Below are positions 52,969 to 62,788 of a stretch of 64,000 nt of DNA, one piece after another (positions within the stretch are counted from its first letter, which is position 1; every line of letters starts with the position of its first letter). The DNA is taken from positions 247,001 through 311,000 of the forward strand of contig NC_018333.1 of assembly GCF_000234665.1 (NCBI RefSeq), given 5' to 3'. The position numbers and the translations under genes are program-made. Under the pieces are notes generated by a model, which ran no database searches, was not told the origin of the DNA, and was given only the letters and a program-made list of their open reading frames with translations. The stretch comes from Leishmania mexicana MHOM/GT/2001/U1103. Its lineage: Eukaryota > Euglenozoa > Kinetoplastea > Trypanosomatida > Trypanosomatidae.

Positions 52969-53516
52969 GAGCAACAAAAAAGAAAAGACGGGCATTCACA
53001 TCAGTGAGAAGAGCCTCTTCGATAGCGGCAGCGTAGAGGAGAGAAATGTGCCTCGTCCGAGCCTAGAGGTGGGGGCCAATTGCCCTCTGGCACACACACA
53101 CATACACACACAGAAACACTCCATTCATGTGCCTGCGGCAGGAAGGGGCATGCATCTGCCAAAAGAGCCGCCTTGCCCCCCCCCCCCCTTATGTCTGTCG
53201 GCTGCAGACACGCATCCCTTTCCCATTCGAATCTCCTGCTTCCCCCTTCGCCCCCTCCACACCCACCTTTGCTTGATCCTTTTCCCTTCATGGATCGCCC
53301 CCCTTCCTCCCCCTTTTCTACACACACACGCACACACCGGTGCACGTGACCCGCCCCTTCCCCCCAAAACGCCCACTTCTCCATCGCCAGAATCGAGTAC
53401 GTAAAAAGATCACAAGCGAAAAACATTGCGTTTCTTTGCTGTTTTGTGCATTTCTGTCGCCGCAGTGCCCTCCCCCCTCCCATCTCCCATTACCACCCTG
53501 TCAGGGCGCCGTCGCC
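52969..53516. other. Intergenic interval with clear splice acceptor
   Basis: No gene. It contains CA repeats (about 53091-53115, 53319-53337) and a C-run near 53176-53187. A T-rich pyrimidine tract at about 53429-53460 precedes CCGCAG (AG 53464-53465), giving a 51-base leader for the DUF4139 gene. Confidence 0.6.
53429..53465 (+). promoter_or_regulatory. Trans-splice acceptor of the DUF4139 gene
   Basis: A pyrimidine-rich tract (TTTCTTTGCTGTTTTGTGC and TTTCTGTCGC) is followed by CCGCAG with AG at 53464-53465. There is no other AG between the tract and this site. Confidence 0.6.
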
Positions 53517-55253
53517 ATGTCGCGCGTCACCCTGATACCGAAGCTGGAGGCGGTGACGGTTTACGGTGACCGCGCTCAGCTGACCTTCTCTGCGCCAGTG
53601 GCGCTCAAGCCCTCCGCGAGCATTGTGGCGGTTGTGGAAAACATTGAGCAATGGGGCGATGTGGACTGGGCCACGCTCCAGGTGCGCATTGGCGAGGCGA
53701 CGGACCCTACTGTGGCTGCTGCGGTGCTGCTGCAGAATATCAGCCCCGTGCGTGAGACGGTGAGGCAGGACGTGCGCGCGGATGTGCAGCGGCAGAAAGA
53801 CGTGATCAAGCGGATCGAGGAGGAGCAGTGCGCGTGCGAGGAAGGCATTGCCGCACTGGAGGAGTCGTGCAAGCACCTTGAGCGGATCAAGAGCTTTGTA
53901 AACTCCGCGGGCCGCGGCGACTGCGCTGTGCCGCCAGAGAGCGCGGGGCACCTGCAGGCGTACATGCAGGACCCTGTGAAGTGGGGCGCGATGGCGTCAT
54001 TCTTTGCGACGCGGCGTGCCGCGGCGCAGCGCGGGCTCGTGGAGCTGAAGACGAAGTTGGCGGATGTGGAGAAGCGACTGGAGGACGCGCAGCAGCGGCT
54101 GAGTGACCTCGGCGGGGACAGCGGCGTTCGACTGCACACAAAGAGCGCGCTGGAGGCGACGCTTGTGGTGGGTGCGGGTGTCGCTAGCGGGACGAAGGTG
54201 GTGGTAGAGCTGTCGTGCGTTGTGAGCGGCGCGGGGTGGTCGCCACTGTACGACCTGCGCGTGAACTACGCGGAGTCGAAGCTGGAGGTGCTCTACTCCG
54301 CGAACGTGCACCAATGCACATCGCTAGACTGGGAAAAGGTGCGACTGCGACTGAGCACTGCAACGCTGCATGCTGGCGCGTCGCCGCCGCCGCTGTGGCC
54401 GCGCTGGTCGATCTCGACGCGGCCGCCGGCGCCCGCGATGGGCGCGGTGCGCGGTGGGCCTATGGCGCGCAGGAGGATGGGCGCGAATTTGATGTTGTTA
54501 ACTGCGGCGAGTATGGATAGCTGCGCTGCTCCTGTCGCGCCGGTGGTGGAGGCGGCGTGTGTGGTGGGCTGCGGGTCGTCGTCGAATGCGACGGTGTACG
54601 CGATTCCGGGTCTTGCGACGGTGCGGCACAACAACGCGGACGTGAAGGTGACCGTGGCGCGTGAAACGTTTCCTGCGCGGCTGCGTTTTGTGTGCGTACC
54701 GAAGGTGGACCCGCTGGTGCATCTGAGCGCGACTGCTGTGAACGCGACGGACTACGAGTTCATTGCGGGCCCATCGAAGGTGTTCTACGGCAACACATTT
54801 GTGAACCAGTCGCAGCTGGGGCACGTGTCGCCTGGCGAGGAGTTCGAGGTGTCGCTTGGGACGGACGAGACCGTAAAGGTAAGCCGGACGCTTGTGCGGC
54901 GTGCGGAGTCGGAGAAGACGTCCGTGTTCTCGAGCACAAAGTCGCAGCTGAGGTACCACTACGCGTACACAGTGGAGTGCTTCGCACTGCCGAGCGGTGT
55001 ACCAGTGACGGTTGTGGTGAAGGACAACTACCCCGTCTCGGAGGACGCGGATGTCGATGTGGTGCTCGAGCAGCCGACGGCCACAGCGGCTGGTGAGAAC
55101 CTGTGCTCTGTTAAGGGAGAGACGGTGACGGTGGATGAGGACACGCACGAAGTGGCGTGGTCCTTCTCGATGGCGAAGCATGAGAAGAGGAACTTTGACA
55201 TGGTATTCGTGGCAAGGCACCCAGTGAAGACGCCGGTCTTTGGACTGAAGTGA
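53517..55253 (+). CDS. DUF4140/DUF4139 domain protein (mucoidy-inhibitor-A-like)
   Basis: A 578-residue protein. The N-terminal segment VTLIPKLEAVTVYGDRAQLTF is the DUF4140 signature. A coiled coil follows at about 75-205 (QKDVIKRIEEEQCACEEGIAALEES and ELKTKLADVEKRLEDAQQRL). The C-terminal DUF4139 domain begins with VVELSCVVSGAGWSPLYDLRVNY and includes DWEKVRLRLSTATLHAGASPPPLWP, then a strand-rich region ending KRNFDMVFVARHPV. The family occurs in bacteria, fungi and protists; its biochemical function is not established as far as I know. Start and length are typical. The interior has a Gly/Met/Arg-rich loop (about 310-345). Codon choice is strongly G-ending (GCG, GTG, CTG, AAG), more so than its neighbours. 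Confidence 0.92.
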   Translation: MSRVTLIPKLEAVTVYGDRAQLTFSAPVALKPSASIVAVVENIEQWGDVDWATLQVRIGEATDPTVAAAVLLQNISPVRETVRQDVRADVQRQKDVIKRIEEEQCACEEGIAALEESCKHLERIKSFVNSAGRGDCAVPPESAGHLQAYMQDPVKWGAMASFFATRRAAAQRGLVELKTKLADVEKRLEDAQQRLSDLGGDSGVRLHTKSALEATLVVGAGVASGTKVVVELSCVVSGAGWSPLYDLRVNYAESKLEVLYSANVHQCTSLDWEKVRLRLSTATLHAGASPPPLWPRWSISTRPPAPAMGAVRGGPMARRRMGANLMLLTAASMDSCAAPVAPVVEAACVVGCGSSSNATVYAIPGLATVRHNNADVKVTVARETFPARLRFVCVPKVDPLVHLSATAVNATDYEFIAGPSKVFYGNTFVNQSQLGHVSPGEEFEVSLGTDETVKVSRTLVRRAESEKTSVFSSTKSQLRYHYAYTVECFALPSGVPVTVVVKDNYPVSEDADVDVVLEQPTATAAGENLCSVKGETVTVDEDTHEVAWSFSMAKHEKRNFDMVFVARHPVKTPVFGLK

Positions 55254-57456
55254 CGCGGGCGTTCGTGAAGCACACAGAGGAGCCTCCACTATCAAAGAGC
55301 CCGTTTCGGGGCAATGGATGAGGTGCGCCTCAGCTCTTCTTCAGCGGTACTGATGATGGGAAACCGGGCTTGTCGCTCCTGTCTTGGGCGCCGGCTGTTG
55401 GCGAGGTGCCCCATCGCTGTGCTTTGCCTCTTCCGGGTCTCCTTATCGAAGCCTTCGCGCGTTTCTGCGTCGAGAGATGCTGCTTCGCTGTTTGTACTGT
55501 TGATTCGGCGGCCTTTCTCTCTCGGCTCTCCGTGTGCGACCATCAGCGCACACGGACGCTCCGTCTTGCTTGCCGTGCTTTTACGCACTTTTTGTTGTTT
55601 GCTGTTTTGCACCCCAACCCATCCTCTCTTGTTTCCCTCTTTTTTTTTTTACTCTGTTGTGTCTCTCTCTTTTTACCATTTTTATCACCCCGGATGACGA
55701 GGAAGGGGGGGGAGGGGGTGACACCCCAGTGCGTGGTATCTCAGGGCCCGCTGCTCTCACTCTGTGCGGAAGCCAGGCAGCCCCTCCTCCGTCTCTCCCC
55801 CTCCCCTGCCCCATGCCGAGCCACCCCTGATGGTGGCACGGTGACCCACCTGCCGCGTGGGGAGGTCAGAGCGATGTGCTGCCACGGATGCCGGCGTGCA
55901 GGCCCTGGATGGCGCTGCGCCGGAGCGACCTGCGGCAGTGCACAGGCTTGCGCCGCCCATGTGGTAGACGCAGCGTCAGCGTGACTGGAGCGCGTATCCC
56001 ACCCCCGGCCGTCGCACAGCCTACTGGCGTGGGGAGCGGCTGTGAGGCGACCTGCGGGGCGGGGGTGGGTGGGCGGAGTTCGAGGCAGGGGGTGGTGCCC
56101 TCAGGTGACTGAGCCGGTCACATTTGATGTACCGGGCGTGTCTCTCGCTCTGCTTCGCACGACGCGGATGGGGGCCTGTGACGGGTGCATGCGGTAGAGT
56201 GGCGTGCAGTAAAATGCTCTGCGACAGAGCACCGGACACACGCGGCTCGAAAGGAATTCTTATCTATTCGCGTGCCTTTGCGTGTTGCGGAGGCACGGCG
56301 AGCTCAACAGCGGACGCCGGAGAGGCGCGCATACACGACAGAGCGGTGGAGACGCGTGTTGTTTTTTTGTCCTCAGCGGCGATGTGCTACTTTTCTGTTT
56401 GTTGGGGGCAGCGGATCGTGTAGGTGGTGGCTGTGTGTGTGTAGTACGATGCCTTTTTGTGTGCGTACCGTGAGTCCCCGCATTGCTCCGCCTCTAGTCG
56501 CTATGCTGCTCGCCACTGGCGCCGTTAGCTTGTCCTGTTTCGACACCTTCTCTCGTCTTTCGCTGTCGGACGGAAGAAGGGGCGTAGGGGCAAGGAGAGG
56601 GAGGGGGGGGATAGCGGGGCAGGCGTGCGACCGCCGTGAATGAGCTTGAACTTGAGGCTTTTCTTATCGTCTTCACTGCTTCGCTCCTGTTTTGACCACC
56701 GCCCCCCTCCACTGCCATGCCTTTGCGGCGGCCCCAAAGCAGGCACCCAGAGTAAGCGAAAAGGACGGTGAGCCAGCTCTGATGGGGACGCGGCTGACCC
56801 ATCGGCACTTGTCGTACTTCATCGTCACATCGTGAAGAGGGTGGGGCCGCAGTGACGGGTAGGGATGCTCGTGTTATGGCAACCGCATGCCTCTTCAGCG
56901 GAAAATGGCCTTCTTGCGAGCACCCCATGCGTTGCACATCGTAGGGTGGTCCAGGAGAGTGGCCCCCCGCTTCCTTTCACCCACGAAGAGAGGCATGCGC
57001 GTTCACGTGCCCGCCTCCATAGCTGCACGGAAGCCGAGGGCAGCACAAACACACGCACGCATACGGTACCCTTCCATCACCCTCACTTGCTCTCTAGCCC
57101 ACCCCGCAACTCTCACACCACGGGCTCAGCGCTCTCCATCTTGACGAGGACGCACGCGCCACTAAGCGCATGGATACGTGCACGCACCCATCGATTTGAC
57201 GCGCACGCACACACGTGCGTACAAGCGGAGAGAATTATAGACCTATACGGCACCTATCGCCACATACACCGGTTGGCACCTTCATGAACGTGAGCGTGGG
57301 GCTCTTACACACGCTCGCTCTGCACCGTCAACCCTACCAGCAGTTCACCCCTGCCGCTTCTCCATCTTGGTGCCCTCCGTAGTTCACCACACACCGGCTT
57401 CCTTTGCTCGGTGACGGCGGCAAGGACGAGGGGCCTACGCTACACTAAAAGCACTC
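55254..57456. other. 2.2-kb interval containing retroposon copy C
   Basis: Besides the SIDER-like copy it holds a T-run near 55640-55650, G-runs near 55706-55720 and 56600-56610, and CT-rich stretches before the next gene. No gene is supported; frames crossing the retroposon are the same ones seen in the other two copies. Confidence 0.5.
55685..56240 (+). mobile_element. SIDER-like short degenerate retroposon, copy C (opposite orientation)
   Basis: Reverse-complement match to copies A and B, a few per cent diverged by eye, with clustered differences near its left end (for example TCTCAGGGCCCG). It begins CCCCGGATGACGAGG at about 55689, which I take as the retroposon 5' end, and ends TAAAATGCTCTG-CGA-CAGAGCA (56211-56231), where the terminal hairpin has a perfect seven-base stem. 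The start sits directly after a T-rich stretch. No convincing target-site duplication is seen. It lies downstream of the DUF4139 gene, likely in its 3' UTR, in sense orientation, unlike the other two copies. Confidence 0.75.
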
Positions 57457-59811
57457 ATGGAGGAGGTGAAGTGCAGTTTGCTGAGCTTCAACTCAGCACT
57501 TCTGAGTCAGCCGCTGGATACACCTTCGTCAGCGGCCGATGCGAGGGCAGCGAAGGATTCGAATGGTGACGGCGCAGCTGGTGCAGCTTCTGCGGAAGCC
57601 TTGCGCAGGTACTGTGAGGCGCTGCCCTTTCATCCCACAGAACAGCAGCTTCTGCAGCGTGCCCTGCCTCTGGGTCGCAGCTATCACACGCTTCTGCGCG
57701 CCACGCAGGAGGCCGCTGTCGGGCGCGTCGAGGGACTGTATCCGGCTGCTATTGCGAATGGGGTGAAGAAGATTCTTTTCAACTACGCCGAGGCGGTGAA
57801 GGCGGCCGAGACGCCGTCGGCGCTTGCCGCACTCCCGGCTACGTACGCCCTGACTTTCACCCTGCTGGAGGCCATTGTCCAGCAGCAGCAGCGGACGGAG
57901 GTGTGTCTGCCGTTGCTCGACAGTTTTTTTCACAATCAGGAGGTCCCGGCAGCCTTTCGGCGTCTTCTCGGGGAAAGCGTGTGGCTTGCGCTGCTCTACA
58001 CAACAGCGCATTATATTGCCCACGGTGTCGTGCTTCACGCACGCCCAGACTACTTCATTGCTGTGCGCACCAAATCAACGGAGACCGCAGCGGCGACGGG
58101 GGCGGTGGGGAGTGCCTCGACCGGTTTCGGCGGTGGCGCTGGGGAGGAGCACATCCTCTACACAGACCGTCTTCCGCTCGGCGTGTCCCCTGAACTGGGC
58201 CTCCTGATACTGGCGGCTGGTAAAGAGCGGCGGGTGTTGCTGCGCGACACGGATGTGCAGGGCGGCAGCGACTACCTGGAGCAGCTGGCACTCGGTTCCC
58301 AGGACGAAGCCGCCAATGCTGTCTTTCACTCCATCTTCAACGCGCAGCTGTGTCATGGCGGCGTTCTGGTGGCAGAGGAGCTAGCGGCGCGTGTGGAGGC
58401 GGCGAAGACGTTGTGGTCCAAGGCACTGTGGATGAAGGTCGGCGATTTGCCCTCGCTGAAGGTGAACCTTGCCGCCCTGCGCAACATGTTTCTCTGCCAC
58501 CGCGGCGATGTTTGGTACGCCTTTGTGGAGCGCGTGCTGCCTGTTCTTGCTGATGTGCAGCCGGCCCGACACGGCAGTGGCGCGGGTGTCGGCGCCTCGC
58601 CTATGTCGGCGCCACTGCTGCCGTCGCTGCCGCCCGCTGCCGCCCTCGAAGCGGTCGAGGGCGCGAATGCCGAGGGAGAGAAGAAGGCGAATGCAGCAGA
58701 TGCTCTGGCTCGGGAGTCTCATGTTGCGGCTTCCCGTAGCGCCTACCTGCAGCGCATCACGTCTGACGCCTTCTTGTTCGCTCTCTCCGTCAGCAATCTG
58801 CGCGACACTGTAGCATACGAGGCGTTCACAATGCGGGTGAAGTCGTGCAGTGTGCAGCAGGCGGATGCGGCCTTCACCGCTGATGGTCAGACGCGAACGG
58901 GCCGACATACCCGCGGCGGTGGTGGTGGTACGACCGGCTCAACAGAGGACGTGGCGCGGCACCTCCTCCTCATCTTGGAGGCTCTCTATCTGCAGTACAT
59001 CCCTCCTCAAGGTCTGCTGCTGATTGTGTCGCAGAAGACGATGGAGTACTACCGGCGCCTCTTCGTGTTTCATCTCGCCCTCCGCTTTTCACTGGAAGCG
59101 CTTGCGGTGACGCGCTCGCTCTTCTCAGAAGCGTTGGTGACCAACACGAGGCCCTCAGCAGACCTGCGCCGCGCATTTTCTCTGTTTCAGCTTCTGCACT
59201 TCATGGAGTCCTCGCTTGGCTACTACATGCAAGTGGATGTCATTAGCGTGTTTACTGCAAAGCTCGAGGAGCAGCTCGCGTCCACTGCATGCACGAGCGT
59301 GGACCAGGCAAAGCGCTTCCACGACCAGTTCATATGGCATGTGTCGGAGGCCACGTTCCTCACGGAGGGCTCCGAGTCGCTTCTGCGCGCGTGCCAGTCT
59401 CTCAACACTTGTGCGACAACCCTCTACACCCTGTGCATGCGCTATCGCATTCCCTATTGGGCGGTCGATGGCGTCAACGGGACTCCAGTGGAGGTGCGTG
59501 CGACGTTGAGTGCTCTCGAGGCGCGGGTACAGCAGGAGGTTGTGGCGGTGTTCACGGGCCACCTCGGCCTCGGTGGGCGTCCTTGGGAGCGCGCGCTGTG
59601 GTCGCGCCTCGACTTCAACGGCTACTTCTCCCAGCACCGTGGCCGGCCAGGGGTTGCTGCGCCACTGCAGAGTGTCAGTGCGTCAGCAAATACGTTCAGG
59701 CAGTCGCGCCACACGCGTGCACATAGTACCGGCGGGCCTTCGCGCTCGAGCAGTGGGGCTGCAAAGCCACACCGTCATCACGTAACATCGAGGCGGACAT
59801 CAGCTGGGTGA
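57457..59811 (+). CDS. Gamma-tubulin complex component (GCP/Spc97-Spc98 family)
   Basis: A 784-residue protein. The N-terminal half has GRIP1 features: an N-terminal helical region (FHPTEQQLLQRALPLGRSYH), WLALLYTTAHYIAHG, and the end of the domain at about 323-363 (LWSKALWMKVGDLPSLKVNLAALRNMFL, then HRGDVWYAFVERVLP), which matches the conserved LRALKRYFLLGQGDF-type segment. GRIP2 features follow: PPQGLLLIVSQKTMEYYRRLFVFHLALRF, LLHFMESSLGYYMQVDVI and RFHDQFIWHVSEATFL. GCPs form the ring complex that nucleates microtubules at basal bodies and spindle poles. Ala/Gly linkers interrupt both halves. It is shorter than GCP2/3, closer to GCP4 in size; the subtype is not certain. The tail is Ser/His/Arg-rich. 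Confidence 0.9.
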   Translation: MEEVKCSLLSFNSALLSQPLDTPSSAADARAAKDSNGDGAAGAASAEALRRYCEALPFHPTEQQLLQRALPLGRSYHTLLRATQEAAVGRVEGLYPAAIANGVKKILFNYAEAVKAAETPSALAALPATYALTFTLLEAIVQQQQRTEVCLPLLDSFFHNQEVPAAFRRLLGESVWLALLYTTAHYIAHGVVLHARPDYFIAVRTKSTETAAATGAVGSASTGFGGGAGEEHILYTDRLPLGVSPELGLLILAAGKERRVLLRDTDVQGGSDYLEQLALGSQDEAANAVFHSIFNAQLCHGGVLVAEELAARVEAAKTLWSKALWMKVGDLPSLKVNLAALRNMFLCHRGDVWYAFVERVLPVLADVQPARHGSGAGVGASPMSAPLLPSLPPAAALEAVEGANAEGEKKANAADALARESHVAASRSAYLQRITSDAFLFALSVSNLRDTVAYEAFTMRVKSCSVQQADAAFTADGQTRTGRHTRGGGGGTTGSTEDVARHLLLILEALYLQYIPPQGLLLIVSQKTMEYYRRLFVFHLALRFSLEALAVTRSLFSEALVTNTRPSADLRRAFSLFQLLHFMESSLGYYMQVDVISVFTAKLEEQLASTACTSVDQAKRFHDQFIWHVSEATFLTEGSESLLRACQSLNTCATTLYTLCMRYRIPYWAVDGVNGTPVEVRATLSALEARVQQEVVAVFTGHLGLGGRPWERALWSRLDFNGYFSQHRGRPGVAAPLQSVSASANTFRQSRHTRAHSTGGPSRSSSGAAKPHRHHVTSRRTSAG

Positions 59812-60841
59812 CATGGCGGCGCAGGATGAGTAAAGGGCGCGGAGTCTTTCCCACGTTCATGTTCTCTTCGCCCTTGTCCATGACTCTGGTGAGCCCGCCT
59901 TGTGTGCTGAGTTTCTTTGGCTTCTAAGGAGGGCTCTATGGGCGAGTTTGACGAGCACACGCACCACAGTGCACACACCGTCTCCGCATCGCTGTGCCGC
60001 ACTGACGCCGCTTTTCTCTGTTCCTTTTTCTTCGTAAAGCGCTGCTTCCTGCCCTTTTGTGTGCACTGCAGTCATTTGTACGCAGCGAGAGCGATGCTCG
60101 CCATCGCCCCCCAACTCTTCCAGGCCTTCTCCTCTCTTCAACAGGCAAGCAGACGTGCAAACAGAGTCCACCAGTTTCCTCCTGTCGTTGCACACACACA
60201 CACAAGCGCGCACTGTGCGGCACTCCTGCCCCTCCCCCTTCCTTGCACAGGCATGTGGGCGGACAGTCAGGAATACAGATATCACCTCTGCCTTGCCTCT
60301 CCCGTCCTTCGCACTCTTTCTTGGCTTGGCATCGCGAGGTCGCCCGTGCCTCTTCCCTACTGTGCCCCCCCTCCCCCTCCCCGCCCTCCTAGTCTATCCC
60401 CACCTTGTTTCTGCGCGCACATACCGGAGGAATCGGACGAGGGAAAGGGACAGACACAAAGAGATCTGCGCTAGCTCGCAGCGTATCAGCGAGTCGTCAA
60501 GCTCCTCCTCTCAAGCACCGGCACACATTCTTCGTGCCCCACCCCCGGGTGCCTTTGTCGGACATCTTTCTCCCTCGCCTGCGGCGCAGAGTCCGATTCT
60601 TTTTTATTTCCCGTCTCGCGTTGCGCAGTTCTCTGGATTGTGCTGCGGTTGTACCGAGTGGCCGTGGCAGTCTGTGAAACCGCGTGCTTCCCTTCTTTGG
60701 TCTCCCCAGCGGCTCGACAGACGACCCCAACCGCACTGGTGCGCACTGCACCTCCGCGCACCTCCGTTCTCGTTACAGAGAGACCTTTACGCATAGCGCG
60801 AATACCCGACATCAGCAACGAGAAGACGCGAGGAGGGGGAT
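59812..60841. other. Intergenic interval, 1.0 kb
   Basis: No gene. CT-rich blocks lie at about 60220-60410. TTGCGCAG (AG 60627-60628) and TCTCCCCAG (AG 60708-60709) are candidate acceptors for the WD40 gene; the second gives a 132-base leader. Confidence 0.45.
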
Positions 60842-62788
60842 ATGCACCACGGCAACCGATCGGTGAACGACGCCGCCGACGCGGCGTTTTTTCCGCAGCC
60901 GTCACCGACCCAGCCGAGCAGAGAGGTGCCTCCTTCGGCGGCCCCACAGACCGGCCGAGTGACTCGCACGCAGGCGCTGGCTCGGTTGCGGCGCGGGGAA
61001 GGCATCAGCACAGATGCCAAGCCGGTGCGCGCGCCAGGAAATGACGCGAATGAGCTGAGGGTGTCGGAAACGCGCAAGGAATGCGTGCTCGGGGAGGTCG
61101 AGGGTGGCGTGCAGCAGAGGGAGTCGGAGGGCACCTCCTCGCACGCTGCAGTGCCGCCGGCAGTAAGCGCCGCCATCACCCCCGGTGGCGGCGATGACAC
61201 CGGAACTGCTTTCCAGGAGACTGGCGACGCTGACCGGCGTCACCACCGGCACGACCACGACGCAGGAGGAGCCAACAGCGATGCTGTGCGCGATGGTGCA
61301 TCGGACGGAGGCGGGGCCCTTGTGTGCGACAGCTATAGCGGTGCCGATGGCTCAGAGAACGCTTGCTCTGCGCGCCGCGGTGGCGCAGGTGGCGCGTTCA
61401 TTGAGGCTTTCTCCGCTCACCCTACTCACGCGCGCGTCCGCAGACGTGCTGTCTCGACCCGCCAAGCCGCGAATGCGCTGCCTCGCCTGTTGGCGCTGCA
61501 GCGATCCTTCGAAACGGAAGCGAAGGACCTGTACGAGTACTGTGGCACGCACGTTGTCGAGTGGCCGACGTTGGCGGTGGAGTGGATTCCCGATCGCGCC
61601 TTTGTCGACCCGGAGCGTGACTACACGCTGCAGTACTTGGCGATTGGTACGCAGGCGCATCCGCTCAGCGGGGCGGCGAACGCAGTGAACGTAATGGAGG
61701 TGGCGGTGCCGGTCACGACGGCGACAGACGTCATGTACGGCCTCTACGGCGACGACGACATTGCCGGGGCGGAGGCGGTCGATCCCGCGCTGGAGGTCGG
61801 TATCGACCCCGGCAAGCGCTTCGCCAACGTCAAGGGCCACTTCCACTGCGAGCAGACGCTAACGATGGACGCGGCAGTGCTGAAGATTCGCGCGATGCCG
61901 GCGGAAACGAACATTATCGCCGTCAAGACGGCGTCTGGGTTCATTGGGGTGTATAGCCTCCTGCAGGATCTCACTCAGAATGAGGCTGGTCGCACGGTGC
62001 CGGATGCACTGTTGCGCGGGCACCGCCGTGGCGGCTTTGGGCTGAGCTGGAACACGCTGAAACCCGGCTTCATCGCGAGCGCCGCCGACGACGGCTACGT
62101 CAACTACTACGACGTGAGCCATCGCTTGACTATTGACGTGCGCGAGGCGTCGGCCGTTGACCCGGCGCTGAGTGGCCCTGAAACGCAGCCACTCGAGCGC
62201 TTGGTTGGTCATCGCGACATTGTCACTGACTGCTGCTGGCACTCTTCACAGGGACACCTGCTAGCGTCTTCGAGCATGGACGGGGACGTGCGCTTGTGGG
62301 ACATTCGCATGAGCGCCGGCAGCTCCACCATTTCCTCAGCGCACGCGAGTGGCGCGACAGCTGCCCAGTTCCACCCTATCGGCGCCTTCCAGCTGGCAAC
62401 CGCTGGCGCGGAGGGAAGCATTAGCCTGTGGGACATTCGCCGCACCACGGACCCGGTCTGGGAGCTCCACTACCACGGCCGCCCCATCACGGGTCTGCAA
62501 TGGTCGCCCTTTTGCGAGACCGTGATGCTGAGCTACGGCGCTGACGGTCGCGTCGTCTTGTGGGATCTGGCGAAGACGACACTCCCGCTCGGCTACTCGG
62601 AGGATCAGCTAGCGCCGCCGGAGGTATCGTTTGTGCACATCGGCCACGTGGGTCGCGTGACGGACGCCTCGTGGAATTCCTCAAAGACGGAGGAGTGGCT
62701 ACTGGCGTCCGCCGACACGACTAACGGAGTGCACGTGTACCGTCCGCTGCTCAATGTGGTGCAGGACTACCGTGCCTATCAGCAGTAG
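60842..62788 (+). CDS. RBBP4/Msi1-like histone-binding WD40 protein
   Basis: A 648-residue protein. Residues 1 to about 220 are a low-complexity acidic, Gly/Ala/His-rich extension. From about 222, FETEAKDLYEYCGTHVVEWPTLAVEWIPD matches the N-terminal helix and first strand of RBBP4/RBBP7/Msi1 (canonical W.NT-x-LYD...EWPSLT-x-QW), followed by the TLQYLAIGTQAHP segment equivalent to RLVLGTHT. WD repeats are clear at about 475-490 (SSSMDGDVRLWDIR), 521-535 (GAEGSISLWDIR) and 563-577 (GADGRVVLWDLAK). RBBP4-type proteins bind histones H3/H4 in CAF-1, deacetylase and remodelling complexes in the nucleus. Canonical length is about 425, so the N-terminal extension is unusual. GRWD1/Rrb1 is the main alternative but fits the EWPTL-IGTQ pattern less well. 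Confidence 0.9.
   Translation: MHHGNRSVNDAADAAFFPQPSPTQPSREVPPSAAPQTGRVTRTQALARLRRGEGISTDAKPVRAPGNDANELRVSETRKECVLGEVEGGVQQRESEGTSSHAAVPPAVSAAITPGGGDDTGTAFQETGDADRRHHRHDHDAGGANSDAVRDGASDGGGALVCDSYSGADGSENACSARRGGAGGAFIEAFSAHPTHARVRRRAVSTRQAANALPRLLALQRSFETEAKDLYEYCGTHVVEWPTLAVEWIPDRAFVDPERDYTLQYLAIGTQAHPLSGAANAVNVMEVAVPVTTATDVMYGLYGDDDIAGAEAVDPALEVGIDPGKRFANVKGHFHCEQTLTMDAAVLKIRAMPAETNIIAVKTASGFIGVYSLLQDLTQNEAGRTVPDALLRGHRRGGFGLSWNTLKPGFIASAADDGYVNYYDVSHRLTIDVREASAVDPALSGPETQPLERLVGHRDIVTDCCWHSSQGHLLASSSMDGDVRLWDIRMSAGSSTISSAHASGATAAQFHPIGAFQLATAGAEGSISLWDIRRTTDPVWELHYHGRPITGLQWSPFCETVMLSYGADGRVVLWDLAKTTLPLGYSEDQLAPPEVSFVHIGHVGRVTDASWNSSKTEEWLLASADTTNGVHVYRPLLNVVQDYRAYQQ

Noticed and set aside
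55254..56240. Target-site duplication flanking retroposon copy C
   Set aside because: No matching direct repeat could be found at the two ends, nor at the ends of copies A and B; the boundaries may be eroded.
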